Assembly: GCA_958451915.1 (NCBI GenBank)
Contig: CAUDRX010000001.1
Coordinates: forward strand, 50,933-114,932
Reading direction: 5' to 3'
DNA: 64,000 nucleotides
Source: an uncultured Peptococcaceae bacterium
GTDB lineage: Bacteria; Bacillota; Peptococcia; Peptococcales; Peptococcaceae
Part shown: positions 42,111-50,919 of the stretch, piece after piece
Position numbering within the stretch: position 1 is the first letter of the stretch
Layout: each line of letters opens with the position of its first letter
The notes under the pieces: model-generated
Seen by the model: the letters and a program-made list of their open reading frames with translations, nothing else
What the model was told of the DNA's origin: nothing
Databases searched by the model: none
Program-made: the position numbers and the translations under genes

Positions 42111-43165
42111 GCGAGCGTGTTTCGTGCTTCGGCCAGGAGTGCCTGGAATTCGTCACTCTCACGCAGAAAGTCGTATTCCGGCTGGGTCTGGAGTTCACGC
42201 AGAAAGACGGTGCGCACCGATGGTCCGGCATCCGGCAGTTTGCCGGCTTCGGCGAGATGGCGAAAATGGGCGCAGGTGCTGCCGTCCCAGGTCTCGCCGA
42301 GGATGTCGAAGATGTGCCGGATATGGGCGAGGGCAGCATCACGATCCTGCTTGTGGAGGGCGAGAACAAGCTGCGAGCTTTCGCTTTCGTGTGGCCAGAG
42401 GCCGAAGCACTCGGCGAGGGTGCTGGCGAGATCTGCGACGGCTTGTGCATCGGCCGGGCGATCACTCTTCACGTCATACTCAATGAGCTGCAGAAGATGG
42501 CTGTGCAGGAGCACGACCTTTGCGAGCACCTGCGATTCTGCCAGCAGGGCTGCTTCTTCGTAGCGGCCCTGCTGGCTCAGGAGTGAGAGCCACAGCATGT
42601 TTTTGTCGAAGGTGCCGTTGGGCAGTTGTTCGACCAGGCACTCTGCTTCATCATAGCGGCCTTCCTGAATGGCTTGAGTGGCGAGCTGGTAGCGGGCGGC
42701 GGTGCGAAAAGTGTCGTCGCCTTCTTCGGAGGCGCGTGTGAGCCAGTCGGTGATGGCTGCGCGCCAGGCGCTGTGCTCTGCTGCTTCGTCCGGATGGAGG
42801 GTGAGGGCGGCGGAGAGCATGGTGGCACAGGTATACAAAAGCGGAACATCATGGGGGTAATCGCGGAGCTTTTTCTGTGCTTCAGCGAATGCATCTGCGA
42901 TCTCACCGGCCATGGCACGGGCGTAGAGGGTGTTCACAAAATGGGTGACTTCCTGCTCTGTGAGCGCTTCGTGGAAAGAGAAGAGGGTGTTCATGTCGAT
43001 CTCAAGGAGCCGTGCCAATGCTGGCAGGAGCGTGATATCGGGCAGGCTCACGCCGCGCTCCCATTTGTTCACTGCCGGTGTGGTGACGCCGAGCGCTGTG
43101 GCGATCTGCTCTTGTGTAAGGTTATTTTCCTTGCGGTAGGTACGGATCTGTTCTCCAATGTTCAT
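42107..43165 (-). CDS. XRE-type transcriptional regulator with a helical-repeat C-terminal region
   Basis: A 352-residue DNA-binding protein. Residues 1-65 form a Cro/C1-type helix-turn-helix (IGEQIRTYRKENNLTQEQIA, then TTPAVNKWERGVSLPD). The remaining ~285 residues are alpha-helical with TPR-like character (EGRYDEAECLVEQLPNG, QQGRYEEAALLAE), a layout of regulators that may sense peptides or proteins. ATG 43165 is preceded by CAGGAGG. Its 3' end meets the broken hydrolase gene tail to tail, overlapping by a few bases. Target genes are unknown. Confidence 0.88.
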   Translation of the reverse strand: MNIGEQIRTYRKENNLTQEQIATALGVTTPAVNKWERGVSLPDITLLPALARLLEIDMNTLFSFHEALTEQEVTHFVNTLYARAMAGEIADAFAEAQKKLRDYPHDVPLLYTCATMLSAALTLHPDEAAEHSAWRAAITDWLTRASEEGDDTFRTAARYQLATQAIQEGRYDEAECLVEQLPNGTFDKNMLWLSLLSQQGRYEEAALLAESQVLAKVVLLHSHLLQLIEYDVKSDRPADAQAVADLASTLAECFGLWPHESESSQLVLALHKQDRDAALAHIRHIFDILGETWDGSTCAHFRHLAEAGKLPDAGPSVRTVFLRELQTQPEYDFLRESDEFQALLAEARNTLA

Positions 43166-43284
43166 GAGATGACCTCCTGTGAAAATAATCAGGATCCTGT
43201 TGTGTTTATCATACCATGGCTTTACACGGAAAACCATTGAGCCGTCGTTATACGCACAGGCAAGTTTTTTAACCAGTGTTCAAT

Positions 43285-43311
43285 AAAAAAACCGCCGCAT
43301 GCTGCGACGGT
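43285..43311 (-). terminator. Terminator of the arsR-nitroreductase operon
   Basis: ACCGCCGCA (43291-43299) pairs with TGCGACGGT (43303-43311, one mismatch); the T run is on the minus strand (A6 at 43285-43290). Confidence 0.8.
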
Positions 43312-43318
43312 TCTGTAC

Positions 43319-43990
43319 TCATAACCAGCGGAAGTTTTCGCGGCCGGCGCCAAGTTCAAAGTGGTATTTGACGATGCCGAGGTCCACTTTGCTGTAAAAT
43401 CCGACGCCGGGCTTGACAGTGACGCGGTTGCTCTGGCGGGAAAAACAGAATCTCTGCTGATTGACGGCCGTTGGCGCGAGCAGGGCGTAGTGCAGGCCGC
43501 GCTGGTACCACTCTGGCATATTGTCTGTATCGTCGCAGACGGCATCGAGCGCTTTGCTTTTGTGCGGGGTGCCGGCTGTTGCACCATGGCCCAGGGCCAG
43601 TACGCAGACGAGTCTCTCGTTTTTGGCGATCTGACAATGGTTTTTGCTGGCGCTCTTGCTGAAGGTCAGTGCGACCCAGCAGGTGTTGAGACCGAGGGTT
43701 TGCGCCAGGAGCACCAGCCGTTCGCCGTAATAGCCGATGCGTTCATCGAGATCAGTGCTCTTCGGACCGATGAGTGCGATGAAGTGCTGCACATTGTCAA
43801 ACTTGCCATAGTGGGCCAGGCGGCTTTCGAAGGCATCGGGCGCATCGGTGACAAGCTGGATGTGGAGATTGCCTTCGCGGTTGCAGACGGCGATCTCGCG
43901 CTCAAGCGCGAGGATGGTTTCGCCGGTTAATGGGGTTGACAGGAAACGGCGCACGCTGTGGCGCGCATCCATGGCTTCTAAAAGGGTCAT
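43319..43990 (-). CDS. Nitroreductase family protein
   Basis: A 223-residue FMN-dependent oxidoreductase. Features are the N-terminal AMDARHSVRRFLSTPLTG (FMN phosphate contact Arg-x-Ser-x-Arg), YYGERLVLLAQTLGLNTCWVAL and YALLAPTAVNQQRFCF. The substrate is unknown; members reduce nitro compounds, quinones or flavins. Its ATG overlaps the stop of the ArsR-type regulator gene (ATGA), so the regulator probably controls it. Confidence 0.88.
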   Translation of the reverse strand: MTLLEAMDARHSVRRFLSTPLTGETILALEREIAVCNREGNLHIQLVTDAPDAFESRLAHYGKFDNVQHFIALIGPKSTDLDERIGYYGERLVLLAQTLGLNTCWVALTFSKSASKNHCQIAKNERLVCVLALGHGATAGTPHKSKALDAVCDDTDNMPEWYQRGLHYALLAPTAVNQQRFCFSRQSNRVTVKPGVGFYSKVDLGIVKYHFELGAGRENFRWL

Positions 43991-44361
43991 TCTTTTTCCT
44001 CCTCAAAACGGGGATAGCCATTGGCTTTTGCTGTGCGCACGGCCTCCAGTACCTGACCGATCAGCGCATACAGATCGGCCCAGTATTCTTCGTTGGTGGC
44101 GGCGTAGTAAAAATTTTTGGTGCCGATGCGATGCATCTCCACCAATCCGGACGCTTTGCGGATCTTCAGATGGCGGGAGAGTGCCGGACGGGAGAGATGG
44201 GTGCGCTGCATCAGTTCGGGCACACGCATGCCCTCGTGCACGTTTTCCAGCAATGCGAGAAAAATCTGCTGGCGGTGTTCGTCGCCGAGTGCGATCAGTA
44301 CCTGGCGGGATGCGTTGAACCTTTCAGCCAGTAATTGGCGGTGGAAGTAGCAAGCGTTCAT
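43987..44361 (-). CDS. ArsR-type winged-helix regulator
   Basis: A 124-residue regulator with a winged HTH: EHRQQIFLALLENVHEGMRV, then ELMQRTHLSRPALSRHLKIR (recognition helix) and GLVEMHRIGTKNFYYAA. No CxC metal-binding motif of the classical arsenic/cadmium sensors is seen, so the signal is unclear. ATG 44361 was chosen for the start of the conserved region; upstream codons are unsupported. First gene of an operon with a nitroreductase-family gene, coupled by an ATGA overlap. Confidence 0.85.
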   Translation of the reverse strand: MNACYFHRQLLAERFNASRQVLIALGDEHRQQIFLALLENVHEGMRVPELMQRTHLSRPALSRHLKIRKASGLVEMHRIGTKNFYYAATNEEYWADLYALIGQVLEAVRTAKANGYPRFEEEKE

Positions 44362-44457
44362 GGTTGTCGCTCCGTTTCTGTGATCATTGGTTCTCATTAT
44401 AACAGAATCGTGCGAACATGGTGCAATGGTAAAGAAAATAGAGACCATTAACGCCAG

Positions 44458-44484
44458 CAAAAAACGCTCCTGTTAGAGGAGCGT
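44458..44484 (-). terminator. Terminator of the chromate-transporter operon
   Basis: AACGCTCCT (44462-44470) pairs with AGGAGCGTT (44476-44484); T run on the minus strand. Confidence 0.9.
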
Positions 44485-44490
44485 TGTAAA

Positions 44491-45066
44491 TCAGCCGATA
44501 CCTGCCAGGGCGAGGCAGAGTTTGATGACACCAGCGATGACCATCACGGGCACGGCGCTGAGCCTGGTCTTGCGCAGGAGAACGAAGCAGAGAACGAAAA
44601 GGGCGACCATGAGCCAGTTTGTCCTGGCGAGGTCGATGGCGCTGATGACGGCGTCGCTGCCCCAGAAGGCTGTGAGCAGGATGGAGATGCCGGCGGAGCC
44701 GATGAGAGCGACGGTAGCCGGGCGCAGGGTGCCGAGGATGCTCTTGAGGCTGGTGGTGTTTTTATAGCGCAGATAGAGGGTGGCAAGGATGGTGACGATG
44801 ATGCAGGAAGGCGCTACGCAGCCGGCCGTAGCGATGATGGCGCCGGGGATACCGGCGACCTTGGTGCCGACAAAGGTGGCTGCGTTGAGGGCGATCGGAC
44901 CTGGGGTCATCTGTGAGATGGTGACGAGATGGGTGAACTCTTCCATGGAGAGCCAGGCGTTATTGGTGATGACCTGGTCCTGGATCAGCGGCAGTGCTGC
45001 ATAGCCGCCGCCAAAGGCGAAGAGGCCGACCTGGAAAAAGCTCGTGAAAAGCTGGAGATAGATCAT
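44491..45066 (-). CDS. Chromate transporter (CHR) family protein, second half-size subunit
   Basis: A 191-residue membrane protein with the CHR motif FAFGGGYAALPLIQDQV near the N-terminus, followed by ISQMTPGPIALNAATFVGTK. Half-size CHR proteins are encoded as adjacent pairs and are thought to form one antiparallel transporter for chromate or a related oxyanion. ATG 45066 overlaps the stop of its partner (TGATG) and has AAAGGAGG upstream; GTG 45069 is less well spaced. Confidence 0.92.
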   Translation of the reverse strand: MIYLQLFTSFFQVGLFAFGGGYAALPLIQDQVITNNAWLSMEEFTHLVTISQMTPGPIALNAATFVGTKVAGIPGAIIATAGCVAPSCIIVTILATLYLRYKNTTSLKSILGTLRPATVALIGSAGISILLTAFWGSDAVISAIDLARTNWLMVALFVLCFVLLRKTRLSAVPVMVIAGVIKLCLALAGIG

Positions 45067-45629
45067 CACTGGGCCTCCTTTCTGAGGAGCAGCGTGCGCA
45101 GGACGCCGAGTACGATGCAGATGATGACGATGGCCACAACGCTGACGCCAAAAAAGCAGGTGGCGATGAAGGCGGCCACCATGATCAGGTCAGAGAACGT
45201 TGAACGTCCTTTGACGATACCGGCAGCCATGTCATAGACGACGGAGGCGATCACGGCACCGACCCCTGCCTGCATGCCTTCAAGCAGCTGGGAGACGACG
45301 AAACTGTCGGCAAAGGCGTCATAGAAGAACGAAATCACGGTGATGATGAGAAACGGCGGCAGGGCCGTTCCGATCACGGCTGCCAGCACCCCGGCCATGC
45401 CGCGCAGCTTGTAGCCGGTGATGACAGAACCGTTGACGGCGATCGGCCCCGGCGCTGACTGGGCGATGGAGACCATATCGAGCATCTCGTTTTCCTCCAT
45501 CCAGTGGTATCTGTCGACGAAGCGCTCTTTCATCAGTGTGATGATGACGTAGCCGCCGCCGAAGGTGAAGCCGCTCAGCACAAAGGTGGCGCAGAACAAC
45601 TTCCATAAGGAGACTTTTTCTTCTTCCAT
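45066..45629 (-). CDS. Chromate transporter (CHR) family protein, first half-size subunit
   Basis: A 187-residue membrane protein with GFTFGGGYVIITLMKERFVD and SIAQSAPGPIAVNGSVITGY, the same two CHR signatures as the next gene. The pair should be co-translated and co-assembled. The physiological substrate in an anaerobe may not be chromate. ATG 45629 follows AGGGAGG. No regulator is adjacent on the same strand. Confidence 0.92.
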   Translation of the reverse strand: MEEEKVSLWKLFCATFVLSGFTFGGGYVIITLMKERFVDRYHWMEENEMLDMVSIAQSAPGPIAVNGSVITGYKLRGMAGVLAAVIGTALPPFLIITVISFFYDAFADSFVVSQLLEGMQAGVGAVIASVVYDMAAGIVKGRSTFSDLIMVAAFIATCFFGVSVVAIVIICIVLGVLRTLLLRKEAQ

Positions 45630-45716
45630 GATGGACCTCCCTTTTTAGATGATGGTATCAGTATAGTACGAAACGGGCATGAAGACAAACAACGATTTTT
45701 TATCGTATCGTGTAAA

Positions 45717-45748
45717 GAAAAAAGGACCGTCGGCAAGGACGGTCCTTT
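45717..45748 (-). terminator. Terminator of the hydrogenase operon
   Basis: AAAGGACCGTC (45721-45731) pairs with GACGGTCCTTT (45738-45748); T run on the minus strand. Confidence 0.9.
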
Positions 45749-45765
45749 GTCAGTGCTGAAAGGGA

Positions 45766-47517
45766 TCAGTCGTCGACCATGTGGCGCGGCATCTTCCAGG
45801 CGTGGTGGTCGGTGTGCAGCAGGTGGTGGGCCTTTTCGCTGCAAGGACGGCTGAGATAGAGGCGGTAGAGATCCTGGATATCCGGGTTCTCATGGCTGAA
45901 GCGGAGCTCCATGTCACGGTCCATCTTCCAGAGGGCGGCGCCGCGGTAAACGTTGAGGTCGATGCCGTCGACGATCGGCTGGCCGCCGCCGCCGACACAG
46001 CCGCCAGGGCAGGCCATGACTTCGACGAAATCATAGCGGGCCTTGCCGCTCTTGATAGCGTTGAGCAGTTTACGCGCATTGGCCAGGCCGCTGATAACGG
46101 CGACGCGCACATTGCCGGCGCCAGGGATCTCAAAGGTGGCTTCACGGCCTTCTCCAAACTGGATATCGCGCACTTCCTGGAAGTTGTCGGCATCTGGGTT
46201 GAAGCCGGTGATCATGTAGTAGGCGGTGCGGAGCGCCGCGTCCATGACCCCGCCGGTGGTGCCAAAGATGGCAGCGGCACCGGTGGAAGTCCCGAGCGGA
46301 TGGTCAAAGTCGCTGTCCGGGATCTCGTCGATGAGGATGTGGTCGGCGCGGATCATGCGCGTGAACTCGCGGGTCGTCAGTACGATGTCGACGTCCGGAT
46401 CGCCGCAGGCATCACGCATCGGTTCCAGTGCTGCTTCTTCCTTTTTGGCAAGACATGGCATGATGGCGACCATGCAGATCTTGTGAGGATCAGCACCGAT
46501 GGAGTTGGCGAAATAGGTCTTGCAGATCGCGCCGAACATTTGCATCGGCGATTTTGCGGTGGAGAGGTTGTCGGTCATCTCAGGGAAGTTGGATTTGAGG
46601 AAACGCACCCAGCCCGGGCAGCAGGAAGTGAACATCGGCCACTTGTACTGGTCGCGGTGGGTGAAGCGCTCGATAAACTCGGTGGCCTCTTCCATGATTG
46701 TCAGGTCAGCCGCGAAGTTGGTATCGAAAACATAGTCGAAGCCCATCTGTTTGAGGACACCGACCATTTTTGGCGTGGAGAAGATATCGCTGTCGATGCC
46801 GAGCTCTTCGGCCCAGGCAACGCGCACCGCTGGTGCCACCTGTACGACGGTGATGGTATCCGGATCGGCGAGGGCGTCGAGCACTTTTTCCGTATCGTCG
46901 CGCTCATGCAGAGCGCCGGTCGGACAATGGGTGATGCACTGTCCGCAGAAAGAACAGTCGGCTTCGCGGATCGTGCGGTTGTAGCTGACGTTGACAGTGA
47001 CGCGGGAACCAGTACCGGCAACGTCCCAGATGTTGAGCCCCTGGATCTTGTCGCAGACCTGGATGCAGCGCATGCATTTGATGCACTTGGAGGCATCGCG
47101 GATGAGCGGCGCTGTCATATCCCAGTCGACCATCGGGATCTGTTTTGGGAATGGGTTGGAGAGTACGTTGAGCTCATAGGCGACGCGTTGCAGCTGGCAG
47201 TTGCCGTTGCGCACGCAGGTCGGACATTCGCAGTTGTGCTGCGAGAGGATGAGCTGGAGATTGGTACGACGGGCCTGACGCACGCGCGGGCTGTTGGTGT
47301 GGACGACCATGCCGTCGGCGACGGTGTCGATGCAGGCTGGCAAGAGATGGTCGATACCTTCGACTTCGACGACGCACATGCGGCAGGCGCCGATCTCATT
47401 GAGCCCTTCCCAGTAGCAGAGACTTGGCACCGGATGGCCGGCGATCTCGCAGGCCTTGAGGATGGTGGTGCTAGCTGGTACGGTGATGGATGTATTGTCG
47501 ATCGTTAAAGTTACCAT
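45766..47517 (-). CDS. hydA: [FeFe] hydrogenase catalytic subunit
   Basis: A 583-residue modular iron-sulfur hydrogenase. In order: a 2Fe-2S ferredoxin-like N-terminus (VPSLCYWEGLNEIGACRMC), a His-ligated cluster region (CECPTCVRNGNCQLQ), two 4Fe-4S motifs (CIKCMRCIQVCD, CSFCGQCITHCP) and the H-cluster domain with all three signatures: FTSCCPGW, MPCLAKKEEA and MACPGGCVGGGGQP. It makes or oxidises H2 in the cytoplasm. The domain set is that of NAD(P)H-linked multimeric hydrogenases. It overlaps the upstream flavoprotein gene by 7 bp, so the two proteins probably form a complex. No maturases (HydE/F/G) lie in this window. ATG 47517 follows AAGGGGGGAG. Confidence 0.96.
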   Translation of the reverse strand: MVTLTIDNTSITVPASTTILKACEIAGHPVPSLCYWEGLNEIGACRMCVVEVEGIDHLLPACIDTVADGMVVHTNSPRVRQARRTNLQLILSQHNCECPTCVRNGNCQLQRVAYELNVLSNPFPKQIPMVDWDMTAPLIRDASKCIKCMRCIQVCDKIQGLNIWDVAGTGSRVTVNVSYNRTIREADCSFCGQCITHCPTGALHERDDTEKVLDALADPDTITVVQVAPAVRVAWAEELGIDSDIFSTPKMVGVLKQMGFDYVFDTNFAADLTIMEEATEFIERFTHRDQYKWPMFTSCCPGWVRFLKSNFPEMTDNLSTAKSPMQMFGAICKTYFANSIGADPHKICMVAIMPCLAKKEEAALEPMRDACGDPDVDIVLTTREFTRMIRADHILIDEIPDSDFDHPLGTSTGAAAIFGTTGGVMDAALRTAYYMITGFNPDADNFQEVRDIQFGEGREATFEIPGAGNVRVAVISGLANARKLLNAIKSGKARYDFVEVMACPGGCVGGGGQPIVDGIDLNVYRGAALWKMDRDMELRFSHENPDIQDLYRLYLSRPCSEKAHHLLHTDHHAWKMPRHMVDD

Positions 47518-49349
47518 TTGGTATGTCTCCCCCCTTTGAAGATGCCGTAGCCGAAGTGGTCGCAGCGCAGGCAGCGGCTGCTCTCGGCGAGCGCGCCCTT
47601 GTCGGTGAGGCCGCATTCAATGCAGATGAAGTCGTTTTTGCGCTCATTGGCCTCACGCTCGGTGCAGTTGACGCGGGCGTGCTGTGGCTTGTCGCCGAGG
47701 CGTGGCGCCGGAATGGCGACGTCGACGGTGATCTCATGGTTGAAACCGAGGTATTCGTCGATATTGGCGGCAGCAACCTTGCCGGCCGCGATGGCGCGGA
47801 TGGCGCTGGCAGGGCCGGTGACACAGTCGCCGCCGGCGAAGACGCCATCCATGTGCGTATCGGAGAGGCGGCTGTCAGAAAGGGCGCTGATGGCGCCGTG
47901 GAAGACTGGTACACCGGCTGCTTCAAAGGCACGGGAATCGATCCCCTGGCCGATGGCTTCAACGACGATATCGGCTGGGATGCGGGTCTCTGGCACTTCA
48001 TCAGCAGACAGGGATGGGCGGCCGCGCTTGATCAGCCCAGTCAGTTGTTTCTGGGCGATGAGGGCTGTGGCCTGGCCGTTCTCATCGGCTTCGATGCGCA
48101 GTGGCGAATGCATGGTCAGGAGTTCTACACCCTCGGCGATGGCCCCTTCGATTTCTTCAGGCAGTGCCGTCATATCTTCCTGACGGCGGCGGTAAACGCA
48201 AGTGACCTTCTTTGCACCGAAGCGGATCGCTGAGCGTGTGACGTCCATGGCAACATTGCCGCCGCCGATGATGACGACGTTCTTGCCGGCGAAGTCCGGA
48301 TAGATGTCGTCGCCGATCTGCTGCAGGATCTCTACTGCGCTGTAAACGCCTTCACTGTCTTCACCTTCGATGCCGGTTTTTTTATCGGTGTGGGCGCCGA
48401 TGGCGAGGTAGATGCAGTCGTAGGTGGCGTCAAGATTGGCAAAGGAGATATCCTTGCCGACTTCTGTTTCGGTGTGGACATTGATGCCGAGAGAGAGGAT
48501 GGAATCGATCTCCTGATCGAGCAGCTCGCGTGGGTAGCGATAGCTCGGGATGCCATAGCGGAGCATGCCGCCGAGGCGTTTGAACTTTTCATAGATGGTC
48601 ACTTCGTGGCCCATCAGTGCCAGATAATAGGCACAGGAAAGTCCCCCCGGACCACCGCCGACAACAGCGATGCGCTTGCCTGTCGATGGCGCGCATTCTG
48701 GCTGCGGCACATCACCTGCCGTGTCAACAGCGTAGCGCTTGAGACCACGGATATTGATCGGTTCATCGAGCATGGTGCGGCGGCAGCGCGCTTCACATGG
48801 ATGTTCGCAGACGTAGGCGCAGGCCACAGGGAATGGATTGTCTTTGCGGATCAGGCGCACTGCGTCGGCTGGGCGGCCTTCGCGGATCAAAGCGATGTAG
48901 CCTGGGATGTCGACGTTGGCTGGGCAGAGGGCCACACATGGCACCGGTTGTTCCATGTTGCCGAGGCAGCGATGGTTTTTGATGTGCTCGATATAATCGT
49001 CGCGGAAGCCTTTGAGGCCTGTGAGAACCAGACGTGCCGCGTGGGTGCCGATGGCGCAGGAAGAGGTGGCTTCGATGATCTCAGCCGTTTCCCGCATTGT
49101 TTCCAGATCCTGCATCTTGCCTTTGCCGTCCAGGATGCCGCGCATCAGGTTTGCGAGCTGACCGAGACCGATGCGGCAGGGCACGCATTTCCCGCAGCTC
49201 TGAGCGTGGCACATCTGGAGAAAGTTCAATGCCATATCGACCGGGCAAAGCCCCGGGCCAGAAGCGATGATGCGTCGCTCCATGTCGTGGTAGAGCTGGT
49301 CAACGACCATTTGCGCCTGGTCAGGCGTGTTGATATCCAATCTACTCAT
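47511..49349 (-). CDS. Hydrogenase-linked NuoF-cluster/GltD-like flavoprotein
   Basis: A 612-residue electron-transfer protein of mixed design. Residues ~1-130 match the C-terminal 4Fe-4S part of NuoF/HydB (AQSCGKCVPCRIGLGQL, SSCAIGTHAARL) but lack the NuoF FMN/NAD domain. Next is a GltD/NfnB-like module: cluster cysteines (CVALCPANVDIP, CEHPCEARCRR), an FAD dinucleotide motif (IAVVGGGPGGLSCAYYLA) and an NAD(P) motif (VVIIGGGNVAMDVTRSA). The C-terminus adds CIECG and CLRCD. It likely passes electrons between NAD(P)H and the hydrogenase encoded downstream. ATG 49349 was chosen at the conserved start; RBS AGAAGGTGAAACTC. Confidence 0.88.
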   Translation of the reverse strand: MSRLDINTPDQAQMVVDQLYHDMERRIIASGPGLCPVDMALNFLQMCHAQSCGKCVPCRIGLGQLANLMRGILDGKGKMQDLETMRETAEIIEATSSCAIGTHAARLVLTGLKGFRDDYIEHIKNHRCLGNMEQPVPCVALCPANVDIPGYIALIREGRPADAVRLIRKDNPFPVACAYVCEHPCEARCRRTMLDEPINIRGLKRYAVDTAGDVPQPECAPSTGKRIAVVGGGPGGLSCAYYLALMGHEVTIYEKFKRLGGMLRYGIPSYRYPRELLDQEIDSILSLGINVHTETEVGKDISFANLDATYDCIYLAIGAHTDKKTGIEGEDSEGVYSAVEILQQIGDDIYPDFAGKNVVIIGGGNVAMDVTRSAIRFGAKKVTCVYRRRQEDMTALPEEIEGAIAEGVELLTMHSPLRIEADENGQATALIAQKQLTGLIKRGRPSLSADEVPETRIPADIVVEAIGQGIDSRAFEAAGVPVFHGAISALSDSRLSDTHMDGVFAGGDCVTGPASAIRAIAAGKVAAANIDEYLGFNHEITVDVAIPAPRLGDKPQHARVNCTEREANERKNDFICIECGLTDKGALAESSRCLRCDHFGYGIFKGGRHTKW

Positions 49350-49457
49350 GAGTTTCACCTTCTCTGTTATTCGTGCGTGAACTTTGATATTTGTCACATT
49401 ATTTTTATTATGGCACGTATTTGCAGTTGTGTCCATCATTCCGCGTACAAAATCCAC

Positions 49458-49486
49458 AAAAAAAGACGGGAATATATTTTCCCGTC
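49458..49486 (-). terminator. Terminator of the marR-transporter operon
   Basis: GACGGGAA (49465-49472) pairs with TTCCCGTC (49479-49486); T7 on the minus strand. Confidence 0.88.
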
Positions 49487-49512
49487 GTATAACCAGATAT
49501 GATGGGCATCGC

Positions 49513-50919
49513 TCATTGTTTTTTTCCGCTGCGCAGGCCTTTCATGGCGCAGAGGAACATGATGATACCGAGCGCGAAGTTGAGGTACAGTGCCCACTGG
49601 GTACCGTTGGCGGTGCCCTGGGCGATGTCGTCTGGCAGTGCAGCCTGGCCGAAGGTGATCAGTGTCGAAGCAACGGCGGTACCGACAGCGCCGGAAAGCT
49701 GCTGCAGGGTGTTGATGACAGCGGTGCCGTCACCATACTGGTCCCCTGGCAGATTGCGCAGGGCAAAGGTCGTGGTGTTACCCAGTGCCAGGCTCTGGCC
49801 GACACAGTAGATGACACAGATCGCCATCATCACATAGGCACTGACGTGGACCATGAAGAACATCTCCAGCGCCAGGTCGGTGAGGATGAGGATGAAGCCG
49901 ATCGTCACAGGGAGCTTAGGCCCGATGGTGTCATAGATGCGGCCGGAAAATGGGTTCAGCACTGCACCAATGATGCAGGCCGGCAGCACGATGATGCCGG
50001 CGACAAAGGCTGTAACGCCGCCGTGGAGCTGGAAGAGGTTCGGGATCATGAAGCCGCGGGTCAGCGTCGCAAACTGTGCGAGCAAAAGCGCGATCAGGCA
50101 GAAGGTGAAGGTCGGCGTCTTTAAGATGTCGAGGTTCAGGAGCGGCTTTTCGACTTTGCGTGCGTGGCGTACAAAGATCACCAGGAGCACAACAGCGACC
50201 GCCAGCATGCCCCAGACGATCGGACTGCCGATGCCGACGTGGCTGATCGTCGAGGTTGGGTAGATGATGCACAGGAAACTCACACCCAGGAGCAGGAAGC
50301 TCACAAAGTCGAACGGTGCTTTTTCAAGCTGGCGCGACTGGCGGATGCAGGTGATGCCGAAGATACCGGAGAGCACCAAAAGCGGCAGCATGACGCCAAA
50401 GATCATGCGCCAGCTGGCGATGCCGACAATGAAGCCACCGAAGGCAGGCCCGAGTGCAGGACCGAGGACGATGACCAGGGTCGCGATGCCCATGATCGTG
50501 GCCGTGTTCTTGTAAGGCACCTGTTCGAGGATGATGATGTTCATCAAAGGGATCGAGATGCCGCCGCTGATCCCCTGCAGCACACGACCCAGGATCAGTA
50601 CCGCAAAGTTTGGCGACCAGAGCCCGCAGAGCGTGCCCACCGTGAAGAAAAGCCAGGAAGCGATGAAGAGCGACTTCATCTTAAAACGTTTCGTCAACCA
50701 GGATGATGTAGGGATAACGATAGCAAGGGTCATAAGGTTGACGGTGGTGACCCACTGAACAGTGGAAGTCGGGATATCAAATTCCGTCATCAGAGTCGGG
50801 AAGATGACGTTCATCGCCGTTTCGAACAGGATCGCGGTAAAGCTCATCAGCCCCAGTGCCATGACAGAGACGATGAGCCGCGCATCGAGACGGCGCTCGA
50901 AAGAAAATGTTTCACTCAT
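49513..50919 (-). CDS. DHA2-family multidrug MFS transporter, copy 1
   Basis: A 468-residue, ~14-helix drug:H+ antiporter of the EmrB/QacA type. Features are TVQWVTTVNLMTLAIVIPTS in helix 2, LILGRVLQGISGGISIPLMN (motif A/C region) and a long N-to-C symmetry. ATG 50919 overlaps the marR stop (ATGA), so the regulator and pump are one operon. A close paralogue lies at 51525-52928. Substrates are unknown. Confidence 0.92.
   Translation of the reverse strand: MSETFSFERRLDARLIVSVMALGLMSFTAILFETAMNVIFPTLMTEFDIPTSTVQWVTTVNLMTLAIVIPTSSWLTKRFKMKSLFIASWLFFTVGTLCGLWSPNFAVLILGRVLQGISGGISIPLMNIIILEQVPYKNTATIMGIATLVIVLGPALGPAFGGFIVGIASWRMIFGVMLPLLVLSGIFGITCIRQSRQLEKAPFDFVSFLLLGVSFLCIIYPTSTISHVGIGSPIVWGMLAVAVVLLVIFVRHARKVEKPLLNLDILKTPTFTFCLIALLLAQFATLTRGFMIPNLFQLHGGVTAFVAGIIVLPACIIGAVLNPFSGRIYDTIGPKLPVTIGFILILTDLALEMFFMVHVSAYVMMAICVIYCVGQSLALGNTTTFALRNLPGDQYGDGTAVINTLQQLSGAVGTAVASTLITFGQAALPDDIAQGTANGTQWALYLNFALGIIMFLCAMKGLRSGKKQ

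Noticed and set aside
45781..47508. 575-codon plus-strand frame opposite hydA
   Set aside because: The minus strand carries all hydrogenase signatures; this frame has none.
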